Assembly: GCA_946549155.1 (NCBI GenBank)
Contig: CAMNQN010000093.1
Location: forward strand, 1 to 12,130
Direction: 5' to 3'
DNA from: an uncultured Lachnospiraceae bacterium
GTDB lineage: Bacteria > Bacillota > Clostridia > Lachnospirales > Lachnospiraceae
DNA: 12,130 bases
Shown here: piece by piece, positions 1-7,241 of the stretch
How the letters are laid out: each line of letters opens with the position of its first letter
Position numbering within the stretch: position 1 is the stretch's first letter
Notes under the pieces: generated by a model
Databases searched by the model: none
Told to the model about the DNA's origin: nothing
What the model saw: only the letters and a program-made list of their open reading frames with translations
Translations under genes and position numbers: made by a program

Positions 1-116
1 TTTGGGCCTGTCTGCATCTTAGTTTTTCTTGGTATCCGGAGATGTTTTCCAGATGTATATGGTCATGGGGCCCCGACTCATCCTGCGTCCTCTTCTCTAA
101 CAAAACCCCAAATTTC
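1..116 (-). other. Downstream flank of the transporter operon, possible tiny ORF
   Basis: This is the end of the window after the alcohol dehydrogenase stop codon. I see no intrinsic terminator: there is a GGGGCCCC palindrome but no stem with a following U-tract on the minus strand, so the transcript may continue past the window. A 20-codon minus-strand ORF (19..81, starting MSRGPMTIYIW) has an AGAGG-like Shine-Dalgarno 7 nt before its ATG. One base after its TAA another ATG (15..17) opens a frame that runs off the edge. Neither can be assigned to a family. Either could be a real small gene, the start of the next operon gene, or chance. Confidence 0.3.
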
Positions 117-1274
117 CTACTCAGTCTCCCCGTAGTAGACCAGCTTCATCAACCGCTCCATATCCTCCTCCGTCGGAGAGACCGGATTGTGGGGCGTACA
201 GCGATCATGAAAAGCGTGTATCAGCATTCCCGGTATCTCTTTCTCAAATATCTCATCCGCATTTACAATCTCCCTCATAGCAGATGGAATATTTACTGTT
301 TTCCGGAGCTCTAAAATAGCTTCCTTCAAATCCGGAAAGCCGCACAGCGCCTCCAAACGCTGATATTTCCTGTCGGCTGTCTCACATACCTTATTGTAAT
401 TCAACACATAAGGAAGCGTCACCGCATTGGCCAATCCGTGAGGCACATGGAAAAATCCCCCGAAAGCGTGGGCGATCGTGTGCACAATTCCCAGCCCCGC
501 CGAGGCAAAGGCCATTCCGGCAATGCAGGAAGCATTCTGCATCCTTTCGCGATACTCCAGATTGTCCGGCTCCGCATAGGCCAGGGGCAGATACCGGAAA
601 ATCATCTGAACCGCTTTCTCTGCCAGCGCATCCGTAAAATCCGTAGCCTCCCGGGACACATATGCCTCAATGGCATGAGTGAGTGCATCCATACCGGTAT
701 TCGCTGTCAGGCTGCCGTTCATGCTGCTGGTCAGGGCCGGTGAAAGTAATGCCACATCCGGAATTAAACGCATATCTGCAAAGGAAAATTTTCTGTTTTT
801 TGCACTGTCTGAGAGCACCACCGAAGCAGTCGTTTCGCTTCCTGTTCCGCTGGTGGTGGGAATACACATAAGATGCGCTTTCATTCTCAGATTTTTAATA
901 ATCCCCGGGGTTCTCAGCTGATCCATTTCTATCCCCTTCAGCTGCGGATTTTCATAAAAAACCCAGATACCCTTGGCCGCATCCAGGGCAGACCCTCCGC
1001 CCAGTCCGATAATCCAATCCGGCTGAAACTCCCTTGCAAGCTCCGCGCCTTTCAGGATACTGGAAAATTCAGGATTCGGCTCAACCGCATCAAAGCAGCA
1101 GTGCTTTGCCCCTGTTTTTTCCAGGCGATTGGTAATCTGAGCCAGCTGACCGCTTTGCTCCGCGTAAGGACCGCTGGTTACAATCATTGCAGCCTTACAG
1201 CTTATGTTCTCAATATAATCCAAAGAAGCCTGCCCCGCGACAATGGCGTCCCCGCCGAATTTTATTACCTCCAT
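117..1274 (-). CDS. Iron-containing alcohol dehydrogenase
   Basis: This 385-residue cytoplasmic protein has the usual length of the group III (Fe-ADH) family, whose members interconvert alcohols and aldehydes or ketones with NAD(P)H. The N-terminal half carries the nucleotide-binding GGGS at residues 92-95 (context GGGSALDAAK) and the TTSGTGSE motif at 140-147. The C-terminal metal domain has the expected ligands: D196 and H200 in GMDALTHAIEAYVS, H265 in VHTIAH and H279 in HVPHG. The tail keeps a D-x-C-T-x-x-N-P motif. Where many NAD-dependent members have a TD pair after the first beta strand, this protein reads TSGP near residues 33-36, so NADP use is possible. The ATG is preceded by GGGGAGG with 8 nt spacing. 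It lies 28 nt after the DUF2804 gene and is the last complete gene of the transporter operon. The substrate is unknown; butanol, 1,3-propanediol and lactaldehyde-type enzymes share these motifs. Confidence 0.93.
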   Translation of the reverse strand: MEVIKFGGDAIVAGQASLDYIENISCKAAMIVTSGPYAEQSGQLAQITNRLEKTGAKHCCFDAVEPNPEFSSILKGAELAREFQPDWIIGLGGGSALDAAKGIWVFYENPQLKGIEMDQLRTPGIIKNLRMKAHLMCIPTTSGTGSETTASVVLSDSAKNRKFSFADMRLIPDVALLSPALTSSMNGSLTANTGMDALTHAIEAYVSREATDFTDALAEKAVQMIFRYLPLAYAEPDNLEYRERMQNASCIAGMAFASAGLGIVHTIAHAFGGFFHVPHGLANAVTLPYVLNYNKVCETADRKYQRLEALCGFPDLKEAILELRKTVNIPSAMREIVNADEIFEKEIPGMLIHAFHDRCTPHNPVSPTEEDMERLMKLVYYGETE

Positions 1275-1302
1275 TAGAACTTCCTCCCCTTATCCTCTGA
1301 TA

Positions 1303-2361
1303 CTACCAGGCATTATTCACCTTTTCCGCAAATCCGAACTCATCTTTAAATGAAATTTCCGTTCCGTCATCCAATACCGCCTTGCCGGTAAACAGGCCGA
1401 ATACCTGATGCTGGCCGCTGGCATAATCCCCCACCGAAAGCCCGGACTGCCGATCCATAACCGGCACAAAATCCATATCCAAACGTCCGTCATTGGTCAC
1501 AAATTTCCAGTTTTTCATATAATTCTCATCCGGGAGAACCAGCTTTAAATCTCCGATCACATCCCCCGGTATCTGAAACGTTAACTGATCAATCTTATGG
1601 GCCCGGCCATCATAAAAAATAATATTCTCCGTAGCGTTGGAGGTATCTCCAAAGCCATGTCCAATGTTGAATCCAAAGGGTTTGCCATTAATGGTGGTGC
1701 TCAAGGAGCCCCAATACCACTCGTTCACATGCTCCCAAATCCCCCGGCCCCAATCGTTGGTTCCCACAGAATTTTCTCTGGTGAACGCATAGCGTTTTCC
1801 CTTATACTCCATAGTCCCTTCTGTAATCATATTGTTGATCTTATAATTGTAATAAAACAGCTCAGGATCAGACTTATAGGGGATAACCATAACCGTCTTA
1901 TCTGTATCCGGAATTGTTACCATGATATCCGCCTTAAAATCATCTCCCGGAGTCAGATTCTTGAAATCAATTACGATATGGCAGGTGTTGCCCTTTTTCT
2001 CGTAAATGCCGAAAGCACGCTCTGTTTTGTAACAGGTGGTTGACCATACGTCTCTCGGCATAAAGGTTCCTTTTGCTCCCCGCTCCATCAAAAGATCTGA
2101 TTCACAGACATATGTCTTGTTCACATAATCCATAAAATGAACTGACAGCCGGGAGCAGGAACCCACATTCGCTATTGACAGCCCCAGGCCGTAATCTCTG
2201 TTCAAAATCAGGAAATATTCCCACTCTTTAATCTCTGTCTCCGGAGCCTGAATCGCATCACGATTGTATTCCAGCAGATATTCTCTTGCCCAGCCCGGTT
2301 CCATCACATGACCATTTTCATCCAGAAGAGGATGCCGTTTTACTATTTCATGCTGCATCAT
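1303..2361 (-). CDS. DUF2804 domain-containing protein
   Basis: This 352-residue protein has no signal peptide or membrane segment and matches my recollection of the DUF2804 family. It opens with the typical PLLDENGHVMEPGWAREY stretch (11-28) and has IKEWEYF (44-50). The centre contains GTNDWGRGIWEHVNEWYWGS (200-219), followed by FGFNIGHGFGDTSNATEN (229-246), and it ends with FGFAEKVNNAW. These Trp/Asp/Gly-rich blocks are the family's most conserved parts and may form the active or binding site, but I know of no established biochemical function. The composition suggests a mostly beta fold. The gene starts 21 nt after livF with GGGGGG before the first of two adjacent ATGs (2361 or 2358), and it precedes the alcohol dehydrogenase by 28 nt. 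Its fixed place between an importer and a dehydrogenase suggests it acts on the imported compound or its product. That is inference from context only. Confidence 0.88.
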   Translation of the reverse strand: MMQHEIVKRHPLLDENGHVMEPGWAREYLLEYNRDAIQAPETEIKEWEYFLILNRDYGLGLSIANVGSCSRLSVHFMDYVNKTYVCESDLLMERGAKGTFMPRDVWSTTCYKTERAFGIYEKKGNTCHIVIDFKNLTPGDDFKADIMVTIPDTDKTVMVIPYKSDPELFYYNYKINNMITEGTMEYKGKRYAFTRENSVGTNDWGRGIWEHVNEWYWGSLSTTINGKPFGFNIGHGFGDTSNATENIIFYDGRAHKIDQLTFQIPGDVIGDLKLVLPDENYMKNWKFVTNDGRLDMDFVPVMDRQSGLSVGDYASGQHQVFGLFTGKAVLDDGTEISFKDEFGFAEKVNNAW

Positions 2362-2382
2362 ATTGTCCCCCCTACCCTATCA

Positions 2383-3093
2383 TCAAAAACCAAGATACGC
2401 TGTTTTTACCTGTTCATTATTCAGTAATTCCTGGCCGGTGCCCTCCATCGTAACCGTACCGTTCTCCATCACATACGCACGATCCGCAATCGCCAGCGCC
2501 TGACGGGCATTCTGCTCAATGAGCAGGATACTCATGCCGCTCTTATTGAGATCCTTGATCGTGCGGAAAAGCTGTTCAATGATCAATGGGGCAAGTCCCA
2601 GTGACATCTCATCGATCATCATGATCTTTGGCTCGCTCATAAGCCCCCTGGCGATGGAAATCATCTGCTGCTCTCCCCCCGAAAACGTACTGGCAATACG
2701 GTTTTCATATTTCTTCAATACTGGAAACATATCATAGCATTTCTCCAGATTTTCCATAACGCGTGCCTTATTTTTCCGGTAATGCCAGGCCCCCATAAGA
2801 AGGTTTTCTCTTACGGAAATCTCCGGAAAGAGCTGACGTCCCTCCGGAACCATGCAAAGCCCCATTCCCGCACATTCACTGGAGCTATGGCCGGTAATAT
2901 CCTTTCCTTCAAAAATAACGGAACCGCTGACAATGGGATTCATACCGCAAATAGACCGCAGAGTGGTGGACTTTCCCGCGCCGTTCGATCCCACCACTAC
3001 CACAAGCTCGCCCTCATTCACGCAAAAGCTGACTCCCTGCAAAATCTGCAGTCCTCCTAATACAACATTGAGATCCTCAACCTGCAGCAACAT
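2383..3093 (-). CDS. livF: Branched-chain-type ABC transporter ATPase, LivF family
   Basis: This 236-residue cytoplasmic ATPase is one of two nucleotide-binding subunits of the HAAT-type importer. Walker A is GSNGAGKST (35-43). The Q-loop position reads VPEGRQLFP (82-90), as is typical of LivF. The ABC signature FSGGEQQ (137-143) is canonical and Walker B ends in IMMIDE (D161, E162). The H-loop reads LIEQNARQAL, with Gln in place of His, a known LivF-type feature. The ATG at 3093 is chosen over the in-frame GTG at 3102 because GGGAGGTGAT precedes it with ideal spacing. The GTG would lie inside that ribosome-binding site. The gene overlaps the end of livG by 17 nt, suggesting translational coupling and equal amounts of the two ATPases. 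Symbol is given by family; leucine transport is not implied. Confidence 0.93.
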   Translation of the reverse strand: MLLQVEDLNVVLGGLQILQGVSFCVNEGELVVVVGSNGAGKSTTLRSICGMNPIVSGSVIFEGKDITGHSSSECAGMGLCMVPEGRQLFPEISVRENLLMGAWHYRKNKARVMENLEKCYDMFPVLKKYENRIASTFSGGEQQMISIARGLMSEPKIMMIDEMSLGLAPLIIEQLFRTIKDLNKSGMSILLIEQNARQALAIADRAYVMENGTVTMEGTGQELLNNEQVKTAYLGF

Positions 3094-3808
3094 TACTATC
3101 ACCTCCCAGATACGCTCTGATCACCTCAGGATTGTTGGCAACCTCCTCCGGAGAGCCGCTGGCAATAATCTGTCCGTTTTCCAGCACAAACACCTGGTCG
3201 CAAAGACTCATAACCACGCGCAGTACATGCTCTACAATCAGCAGGGTAATTCCAAGTTCCTCCGACACCTTCTTTACATACTTAAGGATCAGCTCCACCT
3301 CACTGGGCACCAGTCCGGCGAAAAGCTCATCCAGCAGCAGCAGCTCCGGCTGGGTAGCCAGGGCCGCTGCCAGCTCCGCCTTTTTGCGGTCGTACATATT
3401 GAGCTTTGAAATCTTTGCCTTTTCCTTCCCGGTAAGCCCCACAAAATTTATCATCTCCTGCGCCTTCGCCATAGCCTCTTTTTTATTCTTAATTCTGCAG
3501 TAGGCCCCCACCCGCACGGACTCTTCCAATGTCATATCCGGAAATGCCTGCGCTTTCTGGAAAGTAGTAGAAATTCCTTTGCGGCAGATTTTATACGGCT
3601 CCTGATTGGTAATCTCTTCATCCTTAAAGTAAATATGGCCGCTGGCTACTCTGTTAAATCCGATAACCGCTTTAAAAAAGGTGGATTTACCAGCGCCGTT
3701 AGGGCCAATAAGACCCACGATCTGGCCCTTCTCAAAGCTTACATTTACATTCTGATTCGCATTCACCCCGCCAAAAGTAATGGTTACGTTTTCTGCTTTT
3801 AAAAACAT
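3077..3808 (-). CDS. livG: Branched-chain-type ABC transporter ATPase, LivG family, degenerate signature
   Basis: This 243-residue ATPase is the partner of the LivF subunit. Walker A is GPNGAGKST (35-43), the Q-loop glutamine is Q84 in STTFQKAQAFP, Walker B is LLLLDE with D160 and catalytic E161, and the H-loop histidine is H194. The segment that should carry the LSGGQ/LSYGQ signature instead reads LNMYDRKKAELAAAL (136-150), so both the Ser and the Gly of the signature are missing. The residue after Walker B is Leu (DELFAG) where DEP is usual. Reading frame and length are intact, so this is not a pseudogene. A perfect AAGGAGG lies upstream of the ATG, and the gene starts 12 nt after livM. Symbol is given by family membership only; the imported substrate need not be a branched-chain amino acid. 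Confidence 0.92.
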   Translation of the reverse strand: MFLKAENVTITFGGVNANQNVNVSFEKGQIVGLIGPNGAGKSTFFKAVIGFNRVASGHIYFKDEEITNQEPYKICRKGISTTFQKAQAFPDMTLEESVRVGAYCRIKNKKEAMAKAQEMINFVGLTGKEKAKISKLNMYDRKKAELAAALATQPELLLLDELFAGLVPSEVELILKYVKKVSEELGITLLIVEHVLRVVMSLCDQVFVLENGQIIASGSPEEVANNPEVIRAYLGGDSNVAAG

Positions 3809-3820
3809 CTTCTCCCCTCC

Positions 3821-4810
3821 TTACTCAGTCTTTTCCCTGGCATCCAGATTTTCTATCGCACGCACATCAACCTCTTTCGGCTGGAAGATTTTGCTTCCCA
3901 TAATCCCCTGGGGCCGAAGTAGTGCCATAACAATTAAAACCAGAGCATATATTACTACGGAAAGGGATGCAAATTCTGTGGGCATTGCGCCTCGAATATA
4001 TTCATCCATAATAATCAGGGCAGACCCTACCCAGGGGCCAAAGATATGTCCCACACCGCCTACCATACATACCATCATGATACGCAGCGATACCGTCCCG
4101 TTAAAAACCTCCGCATTGTGCGCCATCATATAAATCGCGTAGAAGCTGCCCACTACAGACGCCATCGTAGCGCTGATCAGCACCGCCAGAATACGCCATT
4201 TGCGAATATCGGAGCCTAAGGATGCCGCCAGCTGGGGATTCTCCTTCAGGGCCACAAACATCGTACCGATTCTGCTGGAGCGGATAACCTGAAACAGCAC
4301 CGTCATAAAAACAGCGATGGCTAAAGCAATTATGTAAAGCTCTTTACGGGTCAGCTGCCATTCTCTGGGCAGGGAAATTCCCAGCCATCCTCCCGTAATT
4401 GTAAGCTGCCCCGCTAATGTATAAAAAATGGAATGAATACCAATAAGGGCCATGGTAAAATATAAACCGGATAATTTCGAGCCAACCATCCCTACAATAA
4501 GCGCCACCAGCAAATTTGCTCCAATACCCACCAACAGTCCCACAAGGGGATTCGAACCCGCCCGGGCAAGCATCAGAGACATACCGTAGGCTCCTATGCC
4601 GTAAAAAAGAGCATGGGCAATGGAAAACAGGCCGGACATACCGGAAAGCAGGTTCCAGGATTGCCCCAAAGCAATATAAATAAAGACCAGTATACCAATA
4701 TTTATATTACGCCGGCTCCCGCCAATAGGAAGGTAAATAAGAAATGCTGCAAGCGCCAAAAGCACAGCCAGATAAATACTATTTCGTTTCGTCCATTTCA
4801 CAGATCGCAT
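3821..4810 (-). CDS. livM: Branched-chain-type ABC transporter permease, LivM family
   Basis: This 329-residue polytopic membrane protein belongs to the BPD_transp_2 (LivH/LivM) permease family. Hydrophobic segments are visible at about 11-29, 36-52, 87-110, 114-134, 159-176, 206-228, 241-264 and 282-298. The ATPase-coupling loop is recognisable at about 178-199 (SSRIGTMFVALKENPQLAAS), and the C-terminal ALLRPQG motif at 296-302 is typical of the family. The charged tail (to residue 329) is probably cytoplasmic. The ATG follows a GGGGGGAGAGG purine stretch and lies 14 nt after the livH stop. It would pair with LivH to form the membrane channel used by the two ATPases below it in the operon. 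Confidence 0.93.
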   Translation of the reverse strand: MRSVKWTKRNSIYLAVLLALAAFLIYLPIGGSRRNINIGILVFIYIALGQSWNLLSGMSGLFSIAHALFYGIGAYGMSLMLARAGSNPLVGLLVGIGANLLVALIVGMVGSKLSGLYFTMALIGIHSIFYTLAGQLTITGGWLGISLPREWQLTRKELYIIALAIAVFMTVLFQVIRSSRIGTMFVALKENPQLAASLGSDIRKWRILAVLISATMASVVGSFYAIYMMAHNAEVFNGTVSLRIMMVCMVGGVGHIFGPWVGSALIIMDEYIRGAMPTEFASLSVVIYALVLIVMALLRPQGIMGSKIFQPKEVDVRAIENLDAREKTE

Positions 4811-4824
4811 TTTCCTCTCCCCCC

Positions 4825-5700
4825 TTAAATCGTCCGCGCTACATTTTCCGCCTTATTAAAGATACCGTAAGGCCGAAGCAGCAATATAATAACAAACATG
4901 GCATACAGGATCGGATCATGATAGAAAGGTCCGACAATACCTTTAATCAGAGAAGATACCACACCGATAATGAGACCGCTGAGGAACGCGCCGTAGAGAT
5001 TTCCAATTCCGGCAGAAATACAGATAATAAACGCATAGGACTGCCAGGTTGTTCCAAAATTGGGGTCCACGGTAAACATTGTCATCAGCATAATCCCGGC
5101 AATAGCAATCATGATATAACTGATAGAAAACGCCAAATCCAAAATTCTTTCACTCTTAACCCCCATCAGGGATGCAACATCACGATTCTGCACTACCGCG
5201 CGGATCGCACGGCCCGTCCATGTCTTATTCAGAAACAGCTGGAAGCCGATCAAAATCGCGCCTGAGAGGACAAAACAAAAAAGCTGTGTCAATCCAATAC
5301 TGATATTTTCCGTAAAATAAAACCGCTTCTCCAGAAGGCCAAAGTCCCGGGGATAGCTGGTGAAAAAAAAGTTCGCCAGGTTAATAATAATCAGCTGCAG
5401 ACCCATCGTGCACAGAATCTGCGTATTACGGTTATTCGGGCGCAGCACAGTCTTTCTCATAACCCAACCCAGCACTACGTTAAAAGCTAAAACAAATACT
5501 ATGGTAAGAGGAAGCGGCCATCCCCACATAGCAATTGGCCAGTATGTCAAATACATGGTAAACATAATACATGCGCCGTAAGCAAAGTTCGCAAACTTTA
5601 AAGCCCCACACTGAAAGCTCCAGGCAGCGGAAGTCAGCCCATAGAGGCCGCCCATAAGAATTCCATTCACTATATAGCTAATAATCGCGGTCAAAGTCAC
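4825..5700 (-). CDS. livH: Branched-chain-type ABC transporter permease, LivH family (GTG start)
   Basis: This 291-residue integral membrane permease is the LivH half of the transporter channel. It has the family opening (SYIVNGILMGGLYGLTS, about 8-24), the FANFAYG motif (37-43), several hydrophobic segments, the coupling loop GRAIRAVVQNRDVASLMGV (about 163-181) and the LLLRPYGIF end motif. I place the start at the GTG at 5700, not at an upstream ATG at 5745. AGAGAGGAG lies 8 nt before the GTG, the resulting N-terminus matches the family, and the extension would add 15 Cys/Arg-rich residues encoded in a strong intergenic hairpin. The gene is 95 nt downstream of the binding-protein gene and 14 nt before livM. 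Confidence 0.92.
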   Translation of the reverse strand: MTLTAIISYIVNGILMGGLYGLTSAAWSFQCGALKFANFAYGACIMFTMYLTYWPIAMWGWPLPLTIVFVLAFNVVLGWVMRKTVLRPNNRNTQILCTMGLQLIIINLANFFFTSYPRDFGLLEKRFYFTENISIGLTQLFCFVLSGAILIGFQLFLNKTWTGRAIRAVVQNRDVASLMGVKSERILDLAFSISYIMIAIAGIMLMTMFTVDPNFGTTWQSYAFIICISAGIGNLYGAFLSGLIIGVVSSLIKGIVGPFYHDPILYAMFVIILLLRPYGIFNKAENVARTI

Positions 5701-5708
5701 TAGAACGT

Positions 5709-5717
5709 CTCCTCTCT
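5709..5717 (-). promoter_or_regulatory. Shine-Dalgarno that fixes the livH GTG start
   Basis: Read on the minus strand this is AGAGAGGAG; its GGAG ends 8 nt before GTG at 5700. No comparable site precedes the in-frame ATG at 5745, so this site decides the start of livH. Confidence 0.75.
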
Positions 5718-5724
5718 CAATGCA

Positions 5725-5757
5725 ACAGGATGAGCAACGTGGCATTGCTCACCCTGT
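5725..5757 (-). other. Intercistronic mRNA hairpin between binding-protein gene and livH
   Basis: On the minus strand ACAGGGTGAGCAA pairs with TTGCTCATCCTGT: 13 bp with one G-U and a 7-nt loop (TGCCACG). No U-tract follows, so it is unlikely to be an efficient intrinsic terminator. It sits right after the binding-protein gene and before the permease ribosome-binding site. That is the usual place for a hairpin that stabilises the upstream message and keeps binding protein in excess over membrane subunits. The structure is seen directly; the function is inferred. Confidence 0.7.
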
Positions 5758-5795
5758 CAATATCAGAACTTATTTCCTTTTTGCACTCACCGTTA

Positions 5796-7022
5796 TCAGT
5801 CTACCCAGGGAACAACCGCTTCGCTGGTTGCAAGGAAATCAGGGTATACGCAATGCAGTTCACCGCCAACCCACTGGTTAATGAGGTACTGCTCCGCTTT
5901 CTTGTTGTCATTCAGCTCGTCAAAATCGATTCCCCAATACCAAACCAGTTCGCCGTAATCCGCCTTGAATTCCTTCATTGCGTCCGTCACAACCTTGGGA
6001 TCATCCCAGGTAGCCGGATCCAGGGATTCCAGAACCTTGAAATAAATTTCCATGCCGCCATAGGCCTGCAGAGCATGTGCCAGCGGCTTCCAGCCGTGCT
6101 TTGCTTCATAGTCCTCGCTCATCTTGGTGATACCAGGCGCTGCGTCCTCAGACATAGACGGGGTCGTATAAGACAGGGACATAACGCCATCCGTAATATC
6201 ATCACCCAGATCAGCGAAGTTAGGCGTATCATAGTAGCAGCCCGCGGCTACCGTAAGGGGCGGCGTATAGTTCAGCTCTGCCATCTTCTTCTGGAACGGA
6301 GCTCCGTCTGCTGCACCCTGAATCGGGATCAGTACATCGTACTCGGTGTTCATCAGAGTAGTAACGATGGAGGTAAATTCTGTAGTCTCGTTGGGATATC
6401 CTCCGTCATAGACAATCTCAACACCCATCTCTTCTGCCTGGGCCTTAATCGGATCCGCCACATGGTTCAGGCGGGTGGTATAAACCATGGCTACCTTCAG
6501 TTCATCAGCCGGAATACCCAGATACTCCTCCGAAAGACCAATCGCTGCATTCATCGTCTCTCTGCCAAATGCCGTAACATTCGCACCGCCCCGGAAGAAA
6601 TAATCGCTGGGCCCCTGAAGCAGGTCGGCATCCCAGGCCAGTGACAGGTACATACATTGCATTTCATCCACCATAGCCGCGATACTCCGGTCTGCAATAC
6701 AGCCATAGCCTGAAATAAAGTAACGAACTCCATCATCATAGAGACGCTCAAATTCAGAAATAACCGCATCCTGAGTCGGACCGTCGGCAAAAACCAGTTC
6801 AATCTCACGTCCATTGATTGCCCCGCCCCAGTGCTCCAGTGCCAGCTCCGCACCCTGTTTGTACTCATATCCACCAAAGGAATTGGGTCCCGTCAGCTGG
6901 GTAATCATACCAATCTTAAGGGGTTCCAGATCCGATCCATCCCATTCTTCCCCGGCCGCATAAGCGGGCATTGCAAACAGCATGTTCGCGCTAAGTAATA
7001 CAGCAAGTACTTTCTTTAACAT
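5796..7022 (-). CDS. Branched-chain-type ABC transporter substrate-binding protein (no lipobox)
   Basis: This 408-residue extracytoplasmic receptor belongs to the periplasmic-binding type 1 family (LivJ/amide-urea-like) and would deliver ligand to the LivHM channel. Residues 1-22 form a signal peptide: Lys-rich start, hydrophobic core LAVLLSANMLFAM and an AYA cleavage motif (20-22). The mature domain opens with PLKIGMITQLTGPNSFGGYEYKQGAELA (34-61), the classic first beta strand and TGP ligand loop of the family. There is no cysteine in the first 100 residues, so the lipoprotein anchor usual for Gram-positive binding proteins is absent. I start at the ATG at 7022 because AAGGAGG precedes it by 7 nt; an in-frame start at 7055 would put 11 extra residues upstream of that site. 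First gene of the transporter operon. The ligand cannot be predicted with confidence. Confidence 0.92.
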   Translation of the reverse strand: MLKKVLAVLLSANMLFAMPAYAAGEEWDGSDLEPLKIGMITQLTGPNSFGGYEYKQGAELALEHWGGAINGREIELVFADGPTQDAVISEFERLYDDGVRYFISGYGCIADRSIAAMVDEMQCMYLSLAWDADLLQGPSDYFFRGGANVTAFGRETMNAAIGLSEEYLGIPADELKVAMVYTTRLNHVADPIKAQAEEMGVEIVYDGGYPNETTEFTSIVTTLMNTEYDVLIPIQGAADGAPFQKKMAELNYTPPLTVAAGCYYDTPNFADLGDDITDGVMSLSYTTPSMSEDAAPGITKMSEDYEAKHGWKPLAHALQAYGGMEIYFKVLESLDPATWDDPKVVTDAMKEFKADYGELVWYWGIDFDELNDNKKAEQYLINQWVGGELHCVYPDFLATSEAVVPWVD

Positions 7023-7072
7023 TTTTTTCCCTCCTTGAAAAATATATTTTAGCATAGTGCTTTATGCTCTGT

Positions 7073-7157
7073 AAAAAAGCAAAAAAAAGGAGAAAAAAAG
7101 CGGTAAAGTTAAACAAGCCTTCGTCGGCTCACATAACTATCCTTTCTCTTTTTCTCC
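7073..7157 (-). terminator. Leader terminator/attenuator candidate of the transporter operon
   Basis: On the minus strand GGAGAAAAAGAG (7146-7157) can pair with CTTTTTTTCTCC (7089-7100), 12 bp with one G-U. It is followed at once by eight U, GC and six more U (7073-7088). The closed region holds a smaller hairpin, AGCC-GACGAA-GGCT. A stem followed by a long U-tract inside an untranslated leader is typical of attenuators, but it could also simply end readthrough from glpK. I do not recognise a known riboswitch class in the enclosed sequence. Confidence 0.55.
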
Positions 7158-7212
7158 ACGGATAATTTCGTACTGTATTTATTTGTTATATTTTCACATG
7201 AATTCTGTAATA

Positions 7213-7241
7213 ATAGTAACATGAAATGTGCTAAATTGCAA
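7213..7241 (-). promoter_or_regulatory. Candidate sigma-A promoter of the transporter operon
   Basis: Minus strand -35 TTGCAA (7236-7241), 17-bp spacer, -10 TACTAT (7213-7218); each hexamer matches consensus at 4 of 6. Transcription would start near 7206, about 180 nt before the binding-protein ATG. It is the best-spaced pair in this intergenic region; no start has been mapped. Confidence 0.5.

Noticed and set aside
3077..3808. LivG as a pseudogene because of the altered signature
   Set aside because: Full length, no frameshift, intact Walker A, Walker B and H-loop, a strong ribosome-binding site and overlap with livF argue for a functional subunit.
5730..6644. Open plus-strand frame of 304 codons antisense to the binding-protein gene
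   Set aside because: The minus-strand frame matches a complete binding protein with signal peptide and ribosome-binding site; the plus frame resembles no family, has unnatural composition and no Shine-Dalgarno.
7114..7222. Leader-peptide ORF starting Met-Leu-Leu-Leu-Leu before the transporter operon, suggesting leucine attenuation
   Set aside because: It has no ribosome-binding site, and its first codons are the candidate -10 element itself, so it would lie upstream of the transcript; the Leu run is explained by TTA/CTA-rich promoter sequence.
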